Source: Clostridiaceae bacterium
GTDB lineage: Bacteria > Bacillota > Clostridia > SK-Y3
Length of the DNA stretch: 63,030 bases
Assembly (NCBI GenBank): GCA_012735465.1
Contig: JAAYHJ010000006.1
Location: 1 to 63,030 of the forward strand
Direction: 5' to 3'
The notes beneath the pieces are model-generated. The model was given only the letters and a program-made list of their open reading frames with translations. It was not told the DNA's origin and searched no databases. How positions within the stretch are numbered: the stretch's first letter is position 1; every line of letters starts with the position of its first letter. The position numbers and the translations under genes were made by a program. Shown in pieces: positions 44,951 through 53,961 of this stretch.

Positions 44951-45991
44951 ATGAAAAAAAATACTGTTAACAGGGCTCAAAATTATCGCGTATTGGCAGC
45001 TCAATTTTATGAGCAAGGGAATTACGAAAAATCAATTCAGTTTTTAGAAAAATCCATTTGCATGGACTCAGAGGATCCAATTGCTCATTTTATGATGGGA
45101 AATATAATGGAGGACTTGGGTAAAATATCCGAAGCCATTTCTGCGTATAAAAAAACTGTTAAAATTGATCCTAATTTTGCAGAAGCTTATTACAACCTGG
45201 GTATTTTAATGGATAGGAGAGGCTACTCAAATAAAGCTATAGAGATTTATAAGAAAGCAATTGAAAAAAATCCTCAGATTGCAGGAGCTTATTATGGAAT
45301 AGCAATAATATTGGATGATAAAGGGGAAAAACATGAGGCTCTAAACTATTACAATAAAACAATTGAGTATGATCCTACATATGATCGAGCTTACTTCTAT
45401 ATTGCTAATTTATATGATGAGTGGGGCGATAAAGAAACAGCGTTAAAATATTATAATAAAGTGACTGAGCTTGTACCTGAGGATTATATTGCGTTTAACA
45501 ATATTGCAAGTATTTTAGAGGAATTGAGGCGATATGAAGAAGCAATTGCAGCAATACAAAAATCCATTGACATTAATGGGCGTTATTACAGGTCCCATTT
45601 TAACAAGGGAGTTATTTTAGATAAATTGGGGCGGAAGCAGGAAGCACTGTGGTCCTATGACAGGGCTATTGAACTATATCCTTATTGTTTGGAAGCGTAT
45701 CATAACAAGGGCGTGATTTTGCTTGAGTTAAAAGACTTGAATAATGCTATAAGCGCATTTAGTCAGGCTATTCGATTGAATTCGAGACACGAGGCCAGTT
45801 ACTATAACAGGGCATGTTGTTATGCATTAAAAGGGAATGCAAAAGAAGCAATAAAGGATTTGCAGGTAGCCATTAGCCTAAATCCAAGGAATATTGAATA
45901 TGCAAAAAAATGTAGCGATTTTGACTTGATCCGGGAAAAAAGCGAATTTAAAGGGATAATACAATCGGGTACAAAGGACAATATTAATTAA
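44951..45991 (+). CDS. Tetratricopeptide repeat protein
   Basis: The 346-residue protein consists almost wholly of about nine TPR units of 34 residues (consensus A-x-x-x-Y-N-x-G-x-x-x-x-x-x-G-x-x-x-x-A-[IL]-x-x-Y-x-x-[AT]-I-x-x-x-P). No signal peptide, membrane segment or catalytic domain is present, so it is a cytosolic scaffold. The partners are unknown; its neighbours (VanW, pgi) give no clear hint. The start codon follows AAAGGTGAAG. Confidence 0.88.
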   Translation: MKKNTVNRAQNYRVLAAQFYEQGNYEKSIQFLEKSICMDSEDPIAHFMMGNIMEDLGKISEAISAYKKTVKIDPNFAEAYYNLGILMDRRGYSNKAIEIYKKAIEKNPQIAGAYYGIAIILDDKGEKHEALNYYNKTIEYDPTYDRAYFYIANLYDEWGDKETALKYYNKVTELVPEDYIAFNNIASILEELRRYEEAIAAIQKSIDINGRYYRSHFNKGVILDKLGRKQEALWSYDRAIELYPYCLEAYHNKGVILLELKDLNNAISAFSQAIRLNSRHEASYYNRACCYALKGNAKEAIKDLQVAISLNPRNIEYAKKCSDFDLIREKSEFKGIIQSGTKDNIN

Positions 45992-46039
45992 TGTGTTTCA
46001 TACCAAATTTTGCGACGTATAAGGAGGGATTGTACTGCA

Positions 46040-47392
46040 ATGAAAGGATTGGTATTTGATTATTCAAAGGCTCTTTTATTTTTTCAAAGGCACGAGTTGT
46101 CCTACATGGAAGAAATGGTAAGGGTTGCCCACAATAAGTTGCATAAAGAGAAGCGTTCGGAAGATGATTTTTTGGGTTGGATTGATTTGCCGATAAATTA
46201 TGATAAAGAAGAATTTGAACGCATTAAATCGGCTGCCCATAGAATTCAATCCAATTCGGACGCCCTGGTGGTAATTGGGATTGGAGGCTCTTATTTAGGA
46301 GCAAGGGCGGCAATTGAGATGCTCGGCCATTCTTTTTACAATTATCTGCCTGATTCCAGGAGAAATACACCTGCCATATATTTTGCAGGTAATAATATCA
46401 GCTCCACGTACCTTTCCGATTTACTGGAGTTGCTGGAAGATAAGGACATTTCGGTAAATGTGATATCCAAGTCCGGTACTACTACGGAGCCTGCAATTGC
46501 CTTCAGAATATTCAAATATCTACTTGAAAGGAAATATGGGAAGGATGGAGCAAGAAACAGGATTTACGTAACAACGGATTCCCAAAGGGGTGCACTTAAA
46601 AGATTGGCACGGGAAGAAGGGTATGAGACTTTTGTCATACCGGACGATATTGGAGGAAGATATTCCGTATTGACTGCAGTGGGCCTTTTGCCAATTGCAG
46701 TGAGCGGTGCGGATATTGATGCCATTATGCAAGGGGCAAAAGATGCGTGCCTGGAATACAACAATCCCTCTATTGATGAAAACATGTGCTACCAGTATGC
46801 TGCTATACGAAATATACTTTATAGAAAGGGAAAAACCATAGAGTTGATGGTAAATTATGAGCCGGCTTTGCACTACTTTGCAGAGTGGTGGAAACAGTTG
46901 TTTGGTGAAAGTGAGGGAAAGGACAAAAAGGGTATTTTCCCGGCATCAGTGGATTTTTCAACCGACCTTCATTCCATGGGTCAGTATATCCAGGAAGGGC
47001 TGAGAAATATATTTGAAATAGTTTTAAATGTGGAAGAAGTAAAAAAGGATATTGTTTTAAAAGAAGAGAAGGAAAATATTGACGGGTTAAATTTTTTAGC
47101 GGGAAAAACAATAAGCTTTATAAATAAGAAAGCCTTTGAAGGTACGCTTTTAGCCCATACCGATGGCGAGGTGCCCAATTTAATCCTGAATATTCCTAAA
47201 ATTAATGAGTATTACTTTGGACAAATGGTTTATTTCTTTGAAAAAGCCTGTGGAATCAGCGGATATCTGATGGGGGTAAATCCGTTTAACCAGCCGGGGG
47301 TGGAAGCATATAAGAAAAATATGTTTGCACTGCTGGGGAAACCGGGTTTTGAAAAAGAAAAAGAAATGCTTGAGAAAAGGTTAAAAATGTAG
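46040..47392 (+). CDS. pgi: Glucose-6-phosphate isomerase
   Basis: Pgi interconverts glucose-6-phosphate and fructose-6-phosphate in glycolysis. The 450-residue protein is the shorter bacterial type with two SIS domains: [11 protein letters not shown] near 75, S-K-S-G-T-T-T-E-P near 143, the G-G-R-Y-S-V-L-T motif near 209 and N-P-F-N-Q-P-G-V-E near 415. ATG at 46040 follows AAGGAGGGAT; an upstream in-frame ATG at 46010 lies before that site. Confidence 0.96.
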   Translation: MKGLVFDYSKALLFFQRHELSYMEEMVRVAHNKLHKEKRSEDDFLGWIDLPINYDKEEFERIKSAAHRIQSNSDALVVIGIGGSYLGARAAIEMLGHSFYNYLPDSRRNTPAIYFAGNNISSTYLSDLLELLEDKDISVNVISKSGTTTEPAIAFRIFKYLLERKYGKDGARNRIYVTTDSQRGALKRLAREEGYETFVIPDDIGGRYSVLTAVGLLPIAVSGADIDAIMQGAKDACLEYNNPSIDENMCYQYAAIRNILYRKGKTIELMVNYEPALHYFAEWWKQLFGESEGKDKKGIFPASVDFSTDLHSMGQYIQEGLRNIFEIVLNVEEVKKDIVLKEEKENIDGLNFLAGKTISFINKKAFEGTLLAHTDGEVPNLILNIPKINEYYFGQMVYFFEKACGISGYLMGVNPFNQPGVEAYKKNMFALLGKPGFEKEKEMLEKRLKM

Positions 47393-47485
47393 GGCGCATG
47401 GAATGCGTCCTGCATTGGTACTATTAATTTTATATAAAAATTTTTTATTTATTATTACGATATTTTAACAAAATGCATAATAGCC

Positions 47486-47514
47486 TTGAAAAAAGTATGG
47501 AAATGTAGTATCTT
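47486..47514 (+). promoter_or_regulatory. Probable promoter before the P-loop-like gene
   Basis: TTGAAA (47486-47491), 17-base spacer, TATCTT (47509-47514) in the AT-rich gap after pgi. Confidence 0.4.
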
Positions 47515-47555
47515 TAAGTTATACTATTTAATTAATTTTAAAGGAGGAATGCCCC

Positions 47556-47969
47556 ATGATAAGGATTATCTTGGACAAGGAAGGTACAGGCAAGACAAAG
47601 AGACTTATTGAACAGGCCAACCGTGCTGCATTGGAAGATGGCGGTGATATAGTCTACATCGATGATAACAAGCATCATATGTATGAGCTTAATTATAAAA
47701 TACGTTTTATAGACACTTCCGATTTTGTAATTAATGATTTTTGTGTATTCCATGGATTTATCTGCGGTATCATTTCTGAAAATTTTGACATTTCTCAGAT
47801 TTACATAGATGACATTTTTAAAATTGTAAAGGATACAATGGATTCTTTCGATAATTTCCTGAAAGATATTGATGATCTGTCTAAAAGGTTCAATATTACC
47901 TTCACCCTTACTTTGAATGGAGATCCCAATACAGCTCCTGAATTCCTTAAAAAATATGTATTGATTTAA
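47556..47969 (+). CDS. Small P-loop-like protein
   Basis: The 137-residue protein opens with a Walker A-like loop, D-K-E-G-T-G-K-T at residues 7-14, in which the first glycine of G-x-x-G-x-G-K-T is replaced by aspartate. Two later stretches look like strand-ending acidic sites (I-V-Y-I-D-D-N and I-Y-I-D-D-I). It has no membrane segment. Proteins of this kind in clostridia are sometimes labelled twitching motility PilT, but the size and lack of PilT domains make that name doubtful. Function unknown; AAAGGAGG precedes the start. Confidence 0.75.
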   Translation: MIRIILDKEGTGKTKRLIEQANRAALEDGGDIVYIDDNKHHMYELNYKIRFIDTSDFVINDFCVFHGFICGIISENFDISQIYIDDIFKIVKDTMDSFDNFLKDIDDLSKRFNITFTLTLNGDPNTAPEFLKKYVLI

Positions 47970-47993
47970 AGTACCCTGATGACAATTTTATTC

Positions 47994-48022
47994 TTTACAA
48001 GTGCATTGATTTGTATTAGTAT
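47994..48022 (+). promoter_or_regulatory. Possible promoter for thrC
   Basis: TTTACA (47994-47999), 17-base spacer, TAGTAT (48017-48022). A short AGAGA/TCTCT pairing with a following T-run (48048-48067) stands between it and the thrC start. No T-box elements are seen. Confidence 0.4.
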
Positions 48023-48079
48023 TATATAAAAGATGTTAATGCATTGTAGAGAATTTCTCTTTTTTTTGGAGGTTGCTTT

Positions 48080-49582
48080 ATGTTATACCAAAGTACCAGA
48101 GATAAGAACATGGTGGTAAGATCAGCAGAAGCAATTAAGTTAGGGATTTCACCCGATGGAGGTTTATTTGTTCCCCAGGAGAAGATTAGATTATCACCGG
48201 CTAGTATTGTAAAGCTTTCTGGCATGAATTATTGTTCAAGGGCAGTGGAAATATTAAAATTGTTTCTAACGGATTTTACTATAGATGAACTCAGGGAATG
48301 TGTTTCAAAGGCATATAATAAGGATAAATTTGAAACAGACAGTATTGCACCGGTGTATAAGCTTAATGATCAGGTTTATTTTCTGGAATTATGGCATGGT
48401 CCAACTTGTGCATTTAAAGATATGGCACTTCAGATCCTGCCCCATTTATTAACCAAGTCTTTATCCAAGACGGGGGAAGATAAGGAAGTTGTAATACTGG
48501 TTGCTACTTCCGGTGATACTGGAAAGGCAGCATTGGAAGGTTTTAAAAATGTAGCCGGGACTCGTATCCTTGTGTTTTATCCTGATAATGGCGTGAGCGA
48601 GATACAAAAGCTCCAGATGATTACTCAGGAAGGCGAAAATGTGGGCGTATGTGCAGTTGAAGGAAATTTCGACGACGCTCAAAACGGTGTAAAAGCCATT
48701 TTTACCGATGCTGAATACGAGAAGTTGCTGGAAAAGCACAATTTTAGGTTATCTTCTGCAAATTCGATAAACTGGGGAAGACTGGTCCCGCAGATTATTT
48801 ATTATTTTTCTGCCTATTGTGATTTGATTAAAAATGAGGAATTGACTTTAGAGGAAAAGGTTAATATTGTGGTGCCCACAGGAAATTTTGGGAATATACT
48901 TGCAGCCTATTATGCGAAAGAAATGGGTCTTCCTGTAAACCGCCTGATATGTGCGTCCAATGAAAACAATGTTTTAACGGACTTTATCCGAACAGGGGTT
49001 TATGATCGAAACAGGGTCTTTAAGACAACTTTGTCCCCTTCAATGGATATCTTGATATCCAGTAATCTTGAAAGATTGTTATTTGATATTACCGGCCGGG
49101 ATGATGTTCGGGTGAAGCAGTGGATGCAGGAACTTAAAGAAAAAGGCAGGTATGAGATACCTGATATTACAAAGCAAAAGCTGAAAGATTTGTTCTGGGC
49201 AGGATATTGTGATGATGAGGCCACAATGCAGACCATAAAAGAAACTGAAGCAGATTACAGCTATGTAATTGACACTCATACTGCGGTAGCAAAAAACGTG
49301 TATGATCAGTATGTAAAAGAAACAGGGGATTATTCTAAAACCATTATAGCATCAACTGCAAGTCCCTTTAAATTTAATCACAGTGTAATGACTGCATTGG
49401 TAGGACCAGAGGAAGTGGAAGATAAAAGCGAGTTCCAGCTTCTTGAAATGCTGGCGGAAAAAAGTGGCGTAAGGATACCCAGAGCATTGGCTGAGCTGCA
49501 AGGGAAGCCTGTGCTTCACAATTTAAAGTGTAAAAAGGAAGAGATGCAGCAAGTAGTAAGCAATATGCTTGGAATAAGCTAG
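48080..49582 (+). CDS. thrC: Threonine synthase
   Basis: ThrC converts O-phosphohomoserine to threonine with pyridoxal phosphate. The 500-residue protein is the longer class with an N-terminal extension (Y-x-S-T-R and G-I-S-P-D-G-G-L-F-V-P), PLP lysine K113 in T-C-A-F-K-D-M-A, the A-T-S-G-D-T-G-K-A-A phosphate loop near 153 and P-T-G-N-F-G-N near 282. No other threonine pathway gene is nearby. GGAGG lies 8 bases before the ATG. Confidence 0.96.
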   Translation: MLYQSTRDKNMVVRSAEAIKLGISPDGGLFVPQEKIRLSPASIVKLSGMNYCSRAVEILKLFLTDFTIDELRECVSKAYNKDKFETDSIAPVYKLNDQVYFLELWHGPTCAFKDMALQILPHLLTKSLSKTGEDKEVVILVATSGDTGKAALEGFKNVAGTRILVFYPDNGVSEIQKLQMITQEGENVGVCAVEGNFDDAQNGVKAIFTDAEYEKLLEKHNFRLSSANSINWGRLVPQIIYYFSAYCDLIKNEELTLEEKVNIVVPTGNFGNILAAYYAKEMGLPVNRLICASNENNVLTDFIRTGVYDRNRVFKTTLSPSMDILISSNLERLLFDITGRDDVRVKQWMQELKEKGRYEIPDITKQKLKDLFWAGYCDDEATMQTIKETEADYSYVIDTHTAVAKNVYDQYVKETGDYSKTIIASTASPFKFNHSVMTALVGPEEVEDKSEFQLLEMLAEKSGVRIPRALAELQGKPVLHNLKCKKEEMQQVVSNMLGIS

Positions 49583-49624
49583 TAAAAGGCATGTGTCATT
49601 GGCTTAACATAAACATGGTAGAAA

Positions 49625-49658
49625 AAAGGCTAAAGTATAAACTTTAGCCTTTCCTTTT
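49625..49658 (+). terminator. Terminator after thrC
   Basis: AAAGGCTAAAGT (49625-49636) pairs with ACTTTAGCCTTT (49641-49652), loop ATAA, followed by CCTTTT. Confidence 0.8.
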
Positions 49659-49729
49659 CGTACTTTATAATATATAATAATATGAAACAAATTTAGCATT
49701 ACAACAGGCATATTAAGGATGAATCTGAC

Positions 49730-50437
49730 ATGGCATTATTTGCAATTTCCGATTTGCATTTGTCCCTGGGTGTCAATAAACCCATGGATGTTTTTGGGGA
49801 TAAGTGGAACAATTATATGGAAAGGATTAAAGAGAACTGGGAAAAACAAGTTGAGGATACGGATTATGTGGTATTGCCCGGTGATCTTTCATGGGCTACA
49901 TACCTTGAACAGTCCTACTCGGATTTCTGCTTTTTAAATGAACTGCCAGGTTTAAAAATAGTATCAAAGGGTAATCATGATTATTGGTGGACAACAATGA
50001 GCAAGCTAAATAAGTATATTCAAAGAAACAAATTTGATAAAATTGTGTTTATGCATAATAACAGCATACTCTACAAAGATATTGCCATTTGTGGGACAAG
50101 GGGATGGAACTGCCCCGGTTCGGATGGTTTTTCAAAAGAAGACGAAAAAATATATTTGAGGGAATTACAGAGATTTGAATTATCCATACAGGATGGTTTG
50201 AAAAACAACCCCCGTGAAATTATTGCAGCCTTACATTATCCGCCGTTTACTAGGAGCGGTGAATTGCAATCGGGTTTTATTGATTTGCTAAAGAAGTATG
50301 ATATCAAAACCTGTATATATGGACATTTACATGCCGATTCCCACAAAGATGCAATGAATGGAGAATATGACGGTATACGGTATTATTTGGTATCATCCGA
50401 TTATGTTGATTTTACCCCAGTAAAAATCAGAGATTAA
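49730..50437 (+). CDS. Metallophosphoesterase
   Basis: The 235-residue protein is a calcineurin-type phosphoesterase with all five metal motifs: D8-x-H10, G-D52, G-N82-H83-D, a histidine in L-H-Y-P-P near 173 and Y-G-H-L-H-A-D near 206. It is cytosolic. The substrate is not predictable. Related clostridial proteins are annotated only as metallophosphatases. It stands alone between a terminator and the tig promoter. Confidence 0.9.
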   Translation: MALFAISDLHLSLGVNKPMDVFGDKWNNYMERIKENWEKQVEDTDYVVLPGDLSWATYLEQSYSDFCFLNELPGLKIVSKGNHDYWWTTMSKLNKYIQRNKFDKIVFMHNNSILYKDIAICGTRGWNCPGSDGFSKEDEKIYLRELQRFELSIQDGLKNNPREIIAALHYPPFTRSGELQSGFIDLLKKYDIKTCIYGHLHADSHKDAMNGEYDGIRYYLVSSDYVDFTPVKIRD

Positions 50438-50469
50438 AGTTGAAAATGTAGAACATTTAGCAATAAATA

Positions 50470-50498
50470 TTGGAATTTGGTAGCTTGTGTGCTATAAT
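50470..50498 (+). promoter_or_regulatory. Promoter of the tig-clpP-clpX group
   Basis: TTGGAA (50470-50475), 17-base spacer, perfect TATAAT (50493-50498), about 95 bases before the tig start. No CIRCE element is seen. Confidence 0.75.
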
Positions 50499-50593
50499 GA
50501 AATAGTTATAGCAAGTGATGGAATACTCATCCGTTAGGATGTTTTTTATAGATTAATAGATTAGTTTAATATTCAAGGAGGACTACAGAGTAA

Positions 50594-51886
50594 ATGAATG
50601 TAAAAGTAGAGCAACTAGAAAAAAATGTGGTACAATTAGAAATAGAGGTAGATGAAGAGAAGTTTGAAGAAGGAATGCAAAAAGCCTATATAAAAAATGT
50701 TAAAAAGTTAACTGTTCCAGGTTTCAGAAAAGGCAAAGCGCCTCGCGGTGTCATTGAGAGATATTATGGGAAAGAAATTTTTTATGAAGATGCAATTAAC
50801 ATTATATGCCCTGAAGCATATGATGAAGCAGTGGAACAAACAAAAATTGAGCCGGTGGATTACCCGGAAATAAACATTAAGCAGATTGGTGACGGGAAAA
50901 AACTTATATTTACTGCTAAAGTAACGGTAAAGCCGGAAGTTGAGCTGGGAGTTTATAAAGGTATAGAAGTAACCAAGACGGAGTATAATGTAACGGAAGA
51001 AGATATTGAAAAAGAACTAAAAAGGATGCAGGAACAAAATGCCAGACTCATTACCGTTGAAGACCGTTCTGTGCAATCAGGAGATATTGCAGTCATCGAT
51101 TTTATAGGATATGTGGATGGAAAACCTTTTGAAGGAGGAGAAAGTTCTAACTACAGTCTTGAAGTTGGCTCTGGACAGTTTATCCCCGGTTTTGAAGATC
51201 AGTTAATTGGAAAAAATGCAGGAGAAGAGGTAGAGGTAAACGTTACCTTCCCTCAGGAATACCATGTAAAACAATTGGCTGGAAAACCCGCTCTTTTTAA
51301 AGTTAAAATCAAACAAATTAAATACAAGGAATTACCGGATATAGATGACGAGTTTGTAAAGGATATCAGCGAGTTTGATACACTGGATGAACTAAAAGAG
51401 GATATCAGAAAGAAGCTGGTGGAAGAAGCTGAGCATAGAGCACAACATGAATTGGAAAATGCCATAATCGGTAAAGTTGTAGAAAATGCGGTAGTGGATA
51501 TTCCCGAAGTGATGATTGAAAACCAGATCTCGAATATTATAAGGGATTTGGATATGCAGGTAAGAGCACAGGGGTTAACTCTTGAAAAATATTTGGAGCT
51601 GTCCGATATCAGTATGGACGAATATAGGGAAAGATACAGAGAAAAGGCAAGGGAACAAGTAAAAACAACCCTGGTCCTTGAAAAGATCTCAAAAGCGGAA
51701 GCAATCGAGGTAAGTGATGAAGAGCTTGAAAAGGAGCTTGACCGGCTTGCAGAAAATTATAAAATTGAAAAAGATAAGCTAAAAGATATATTAAGACCCG
51801 AGGATACCCAGTCCATAAAGAATGATGTGCTGGTAAATAAAGTCATCGATATGCTTGTAAAAAATGCAAAAATTATTGAGACATAA
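50594..51886 (+). CDS. tig: Trigger factor
   Basis: Trigger factor is the ribosome-bound chaperone and prolyl isomerase for nascent chains. The 430-residue protein has the N-terminal ribosome-binding domain with the signature G-F-R-K-G-K-A-P near residues 44-51, an FKBP-type isomerase domain (about 150-240, G-D-I-A-V-I-D-F and F-I-P-G-F-E) and the C-terminal substrate-binding arms. The order tig-clpP-clpX is conserved in bacteria. Confidence 0.97.
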   Translation: MNVKVEQLEKNVVQLEIEVDEEKFEEGMQKAYIKNVKKLTVPGFRKGKAPRGVIERYYGKEIFYEDAINIICPEAYDEAVEQTKIEPVDYPEINIKQIGDGKKLIFTAKVTVKPEVELGVYKGIEVTKTEYNVTEEDIEKELKRMQEQNARLITVEDRSVQSGDIAVIDFIGYVDGKPFEGGESSNYSLEVGSGQFIPGFEDQLIGKNAGEEVEVNVTFPQEYHVKQLAGKPALFKVKIKQIKYKELPDIDDEFVKDISEFDTLDELKEDIRKKLVEEAEHRAQHELENAIIGKVVENAVVDIPEVMIENQISNIIRDLDMQVRAQGLTLEKYLELSDISMDEYRERYREKAREQVKTTLVLEKISKAEAIEVSDEELEKELDRLAENYKIEKDKLKDILRPEDTQSIKNDVLVNKVIDMLVKNAKIIET

Positions 51887-51914
51887 ATTTTTGGTGCGTA
51901 AAGGAGTGATATGA

Positions 51915-52496
51915 ATGAGTTTGGTTCCTATAGTGATTGAGCAGACTAATCGTGGTGAAAGGTCCTATGATATTTATTCCCGGCTTTTAAAGGAGCGAAT
52001 TATATTTCTTGGTGAAGAAATAACTGATACTACAGCAAGCCTGGTAGTTGCTCAGTTGCTATTTTTAGAAGCTGAGGACCCGGATAAGGATATAAGCCTT
52101 TATATTAACAGCCCGGGTGGGTCAGTCAGTGCAGGACTTGCTATTTATGATACCATGCAATATATAAAACCAGATGTTTCCACCATTTGCATTGGAATGG
52201 CAGCCAGTATGGGTGCGTTTTTATTGGCGGCAGGTGCAAAAGGAAAGAGATTTGCACTGCCCAACAGTGAAGTTATGATACATCAGCCCTTAGGAGGAGC
52301 AAGAGGGCAAGCTACCGATATTAAAATTCATGCTGATTGGATTATTAGAATAAAGAATAGATTAAATAGAATTTTAAGTGAAAGAACAGGGCAGCCATTG
52401 GAAATAATAGAAAGAGATACTGATAGAGACTTCTTTATGACAGCGGAAGAAGCAAAGGCATATGGGATTGTTGATCAGGTAATTGAAAAAAGATAG
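51915..52496 (+). CDS. clpP: ATP-dependent Clp protease proteolytic subunit
   Basis: ClpP is the barrel-shaped serine protease fed by ClpX. The 193-residue protein has catalytic S98 (M-A-A-S-M-G), H123 (I-H-Q-P-L-G-G) and D172 (R-D-T-D-R-D-F-F). It has no long propeptide. AAAGGAGTG precedes the ATG; clpX follows 32 bases later. Confidence 0.98.
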   Translation: MSLVPIVIEQTNRGERSYDIYSRLLKERIIFLGEEITDTTASLVVAQLLFLEAEDPDKDISLYINSPGGSVSAGLAIYDTMQYIKPDVSTICIGMAASMGAFLLAAGAKGKRFALPNSEVMIHQPLGGARGQATDIKIHADWIIRIKNRLNRILSERTGQPLEIIERDTDRDFFMTAEEAKAYGIVDQVIEKR

Positions 52497-52528
52497 GCTG
52501 TAATGTCAAATATAGAAGAGGTGTAACA

Positions 52529-53824
52529 ATGTCAAGATATGACGAGAAGAAGCAGTTAAAATGCTCCTTTTGTGGGAAGACACAAGATCAAGTCAAGAGA
52601 CTGGTTGCGGGGCCAGGTGTATATATTTGTGATGAATGTATTGAATTGTGCGCAGAAATCATTGAAGAAGAGTTTGAAGAATCAAAAGTGGATGTGGAAC
52701 TAAGTGATATCCCAAAGCCTAAGGAAATAAAAGCAATATTGGATCAATATGTAATTGGACAGGATCAAGCAAAAAAGACACTTGCCGTGGCAGTTTATAA
52801 TCATTATAAAAGGATTAACATGGATGTAAAATCGCAGGATGTGGAATTGCAAAAGAGTAACATTGTAATGTTGGGCCCCACAGGCTCTGGTAAGACATTG
52901 CTGGCCCAGACTTTAGCCAAAATACTGAATGTCCCTTTTGCTATTGCAGATGCAACATCTTTGACAGAAGCTGGTTATGTTGGAGAAGATGTTGAAAATA
53001 TTTTACTTAAGCTAATCCAAGCAGCAGACTATGATATCGAGCAGGCAGAAAAAGGAATTATATATATTGATGAGATAGATAAGATAGCAAGAAAATCAGA
53101 AAATCCATCCATTACAAGGGATGTAAGCGGTGAAGGTGTACAACAGGCTCTTTTAAAGATTCTCGAAGGTACTGTTGCTTCTGTGCCTCCGCAAGGGGGA
53201 AGAAAGCATCCGCGCCAGGAGTTTATTCAGATTGATACAACCAATATCTTGTTCATCTGTGGTGGAGCTTTTGACGGGATTGAAAAAATAATTCAAAACC
53301 GTATTGGCAAAAAGGCTATGGGATTTGGGGCCCAAATCCAAAGTAAAGAGAAGAAAGATGTGGGCGAAATATTAAAACATATTCTCCCACAGGATCTGTT
53401 AAAGTTTGGGCTCATTCCTGAGTTTGTAGGAAGGGTTCCAATCATAGTGACACTGAATTCGCTGGACCAGGAGGCACTGGTCAGAATTCTCACAGAACCC
53501 AAGAATGCGTTTGTAAAGCAGTACCAGAAACTATTTGAAATGGATGATGTATTGCTTGAGTTTGATGAGGATGCGTTGCAGGCCATTGCACGCAAGGCTA
53601 TTGAGCGCAATACAGGAGCCCGTGGCTTACGAGCCATTCTTGAAGAGATAATGATGGATGTTATGTTTGATATACCTTCACAAAAAAATGTGGAAAAATG
53701 TATCATACATGCCAACTGCATAACGGAAAATAAACCGCCGGAGCTGATATTTAATGAGAATAAGAAACAGCTTAAGAAGGCTTCGGCAAGAAAATCAAGA
53801 ATAAAAAGAGAATCTGTGTCATAA
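52529..53824 (+). CDS. clpX: ATP-dependent Clp protease ATPase subunit ClpX
   Basis: ClpX unfolds substrates for ClpP. The 431-residue protein has the N-terminal zinc domain with C12, C15, C34 and C37, Walker A G-P-T-G-S-G-K-T at 116-123, Walker B I-I-Y-I-D-E-I-D near 179, the pore loop G-Y-V-G-E-D and the I-G-F/L-G-F tripeptide region (M-G-F-G-A near 267) that docks on ClpP. Confidence 0.98.
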   Translation: MSRYDEKKQLKCSFCGKTQDQVKRLVAGPGVYICDECIELCAEIIEEEFEESKVDVELSDIPKPKEIKAILDQYVIGQDQAKKTLAVAVYNHYKRINMDVKSQDVELQKSNIVMLGPTGSGKTLLAQTLAKILNVPFAIADATSLTEAGYVGEDVENILLKLIQAADYDIEQAEKGIIYIDEIDKIARKSENPSITRDVSGEGVQQALLKILEGTVASVPPQGGRKHPRQEFIQIDTTNILFICGGAFDGIEKIIQNRIGKKAMGFGAQIQSKEKKDVGEILKHILPQDLLKFGLIPEFVGRVPIIVTLNSLDQEALVRILTEPKNAFVKQYQKLFEMDDVLLEFDEDALQAIARKAIERNTGARGLRAILEEIMMDVMFDIPSQKNVEKCIIHANCITENKPPELIFNENKKQLKKASARKSRIKRESVS

Positions 53825-53833
53825 AATATAACA

Positions 53834-53865
53834 GGGGACGGTTGCAACCGTCCCTTATCTTTTTG
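53834..53865 (+). terminator. Terminator after clpX
   Basis: A perfect palindrome GGGACGGTTGCAACCGTCCC at 53835-53854, followed by TTATCTTTTT. Confidence 0.85.
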
Positions 53866-53961
53866 GTTTTTCTTTACAGGATAAAAAAAGTGCTGAAACA
53901 AATAATAAAAACGACTAATAATATGCCAATTTATGTACATAAAAATGAAGGAGGAATTTAT

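Noticed and set aside
47393-47412. Terminator after pgi
   Set aside because: Only a 5-bp CGCAT/ATGCG stem with no U-tract; too weak to call.
47970-48079. T-box leader for thrC
   Set aside because: The 110-base gap is too short and lacks the T-box sequence and specifier stems.
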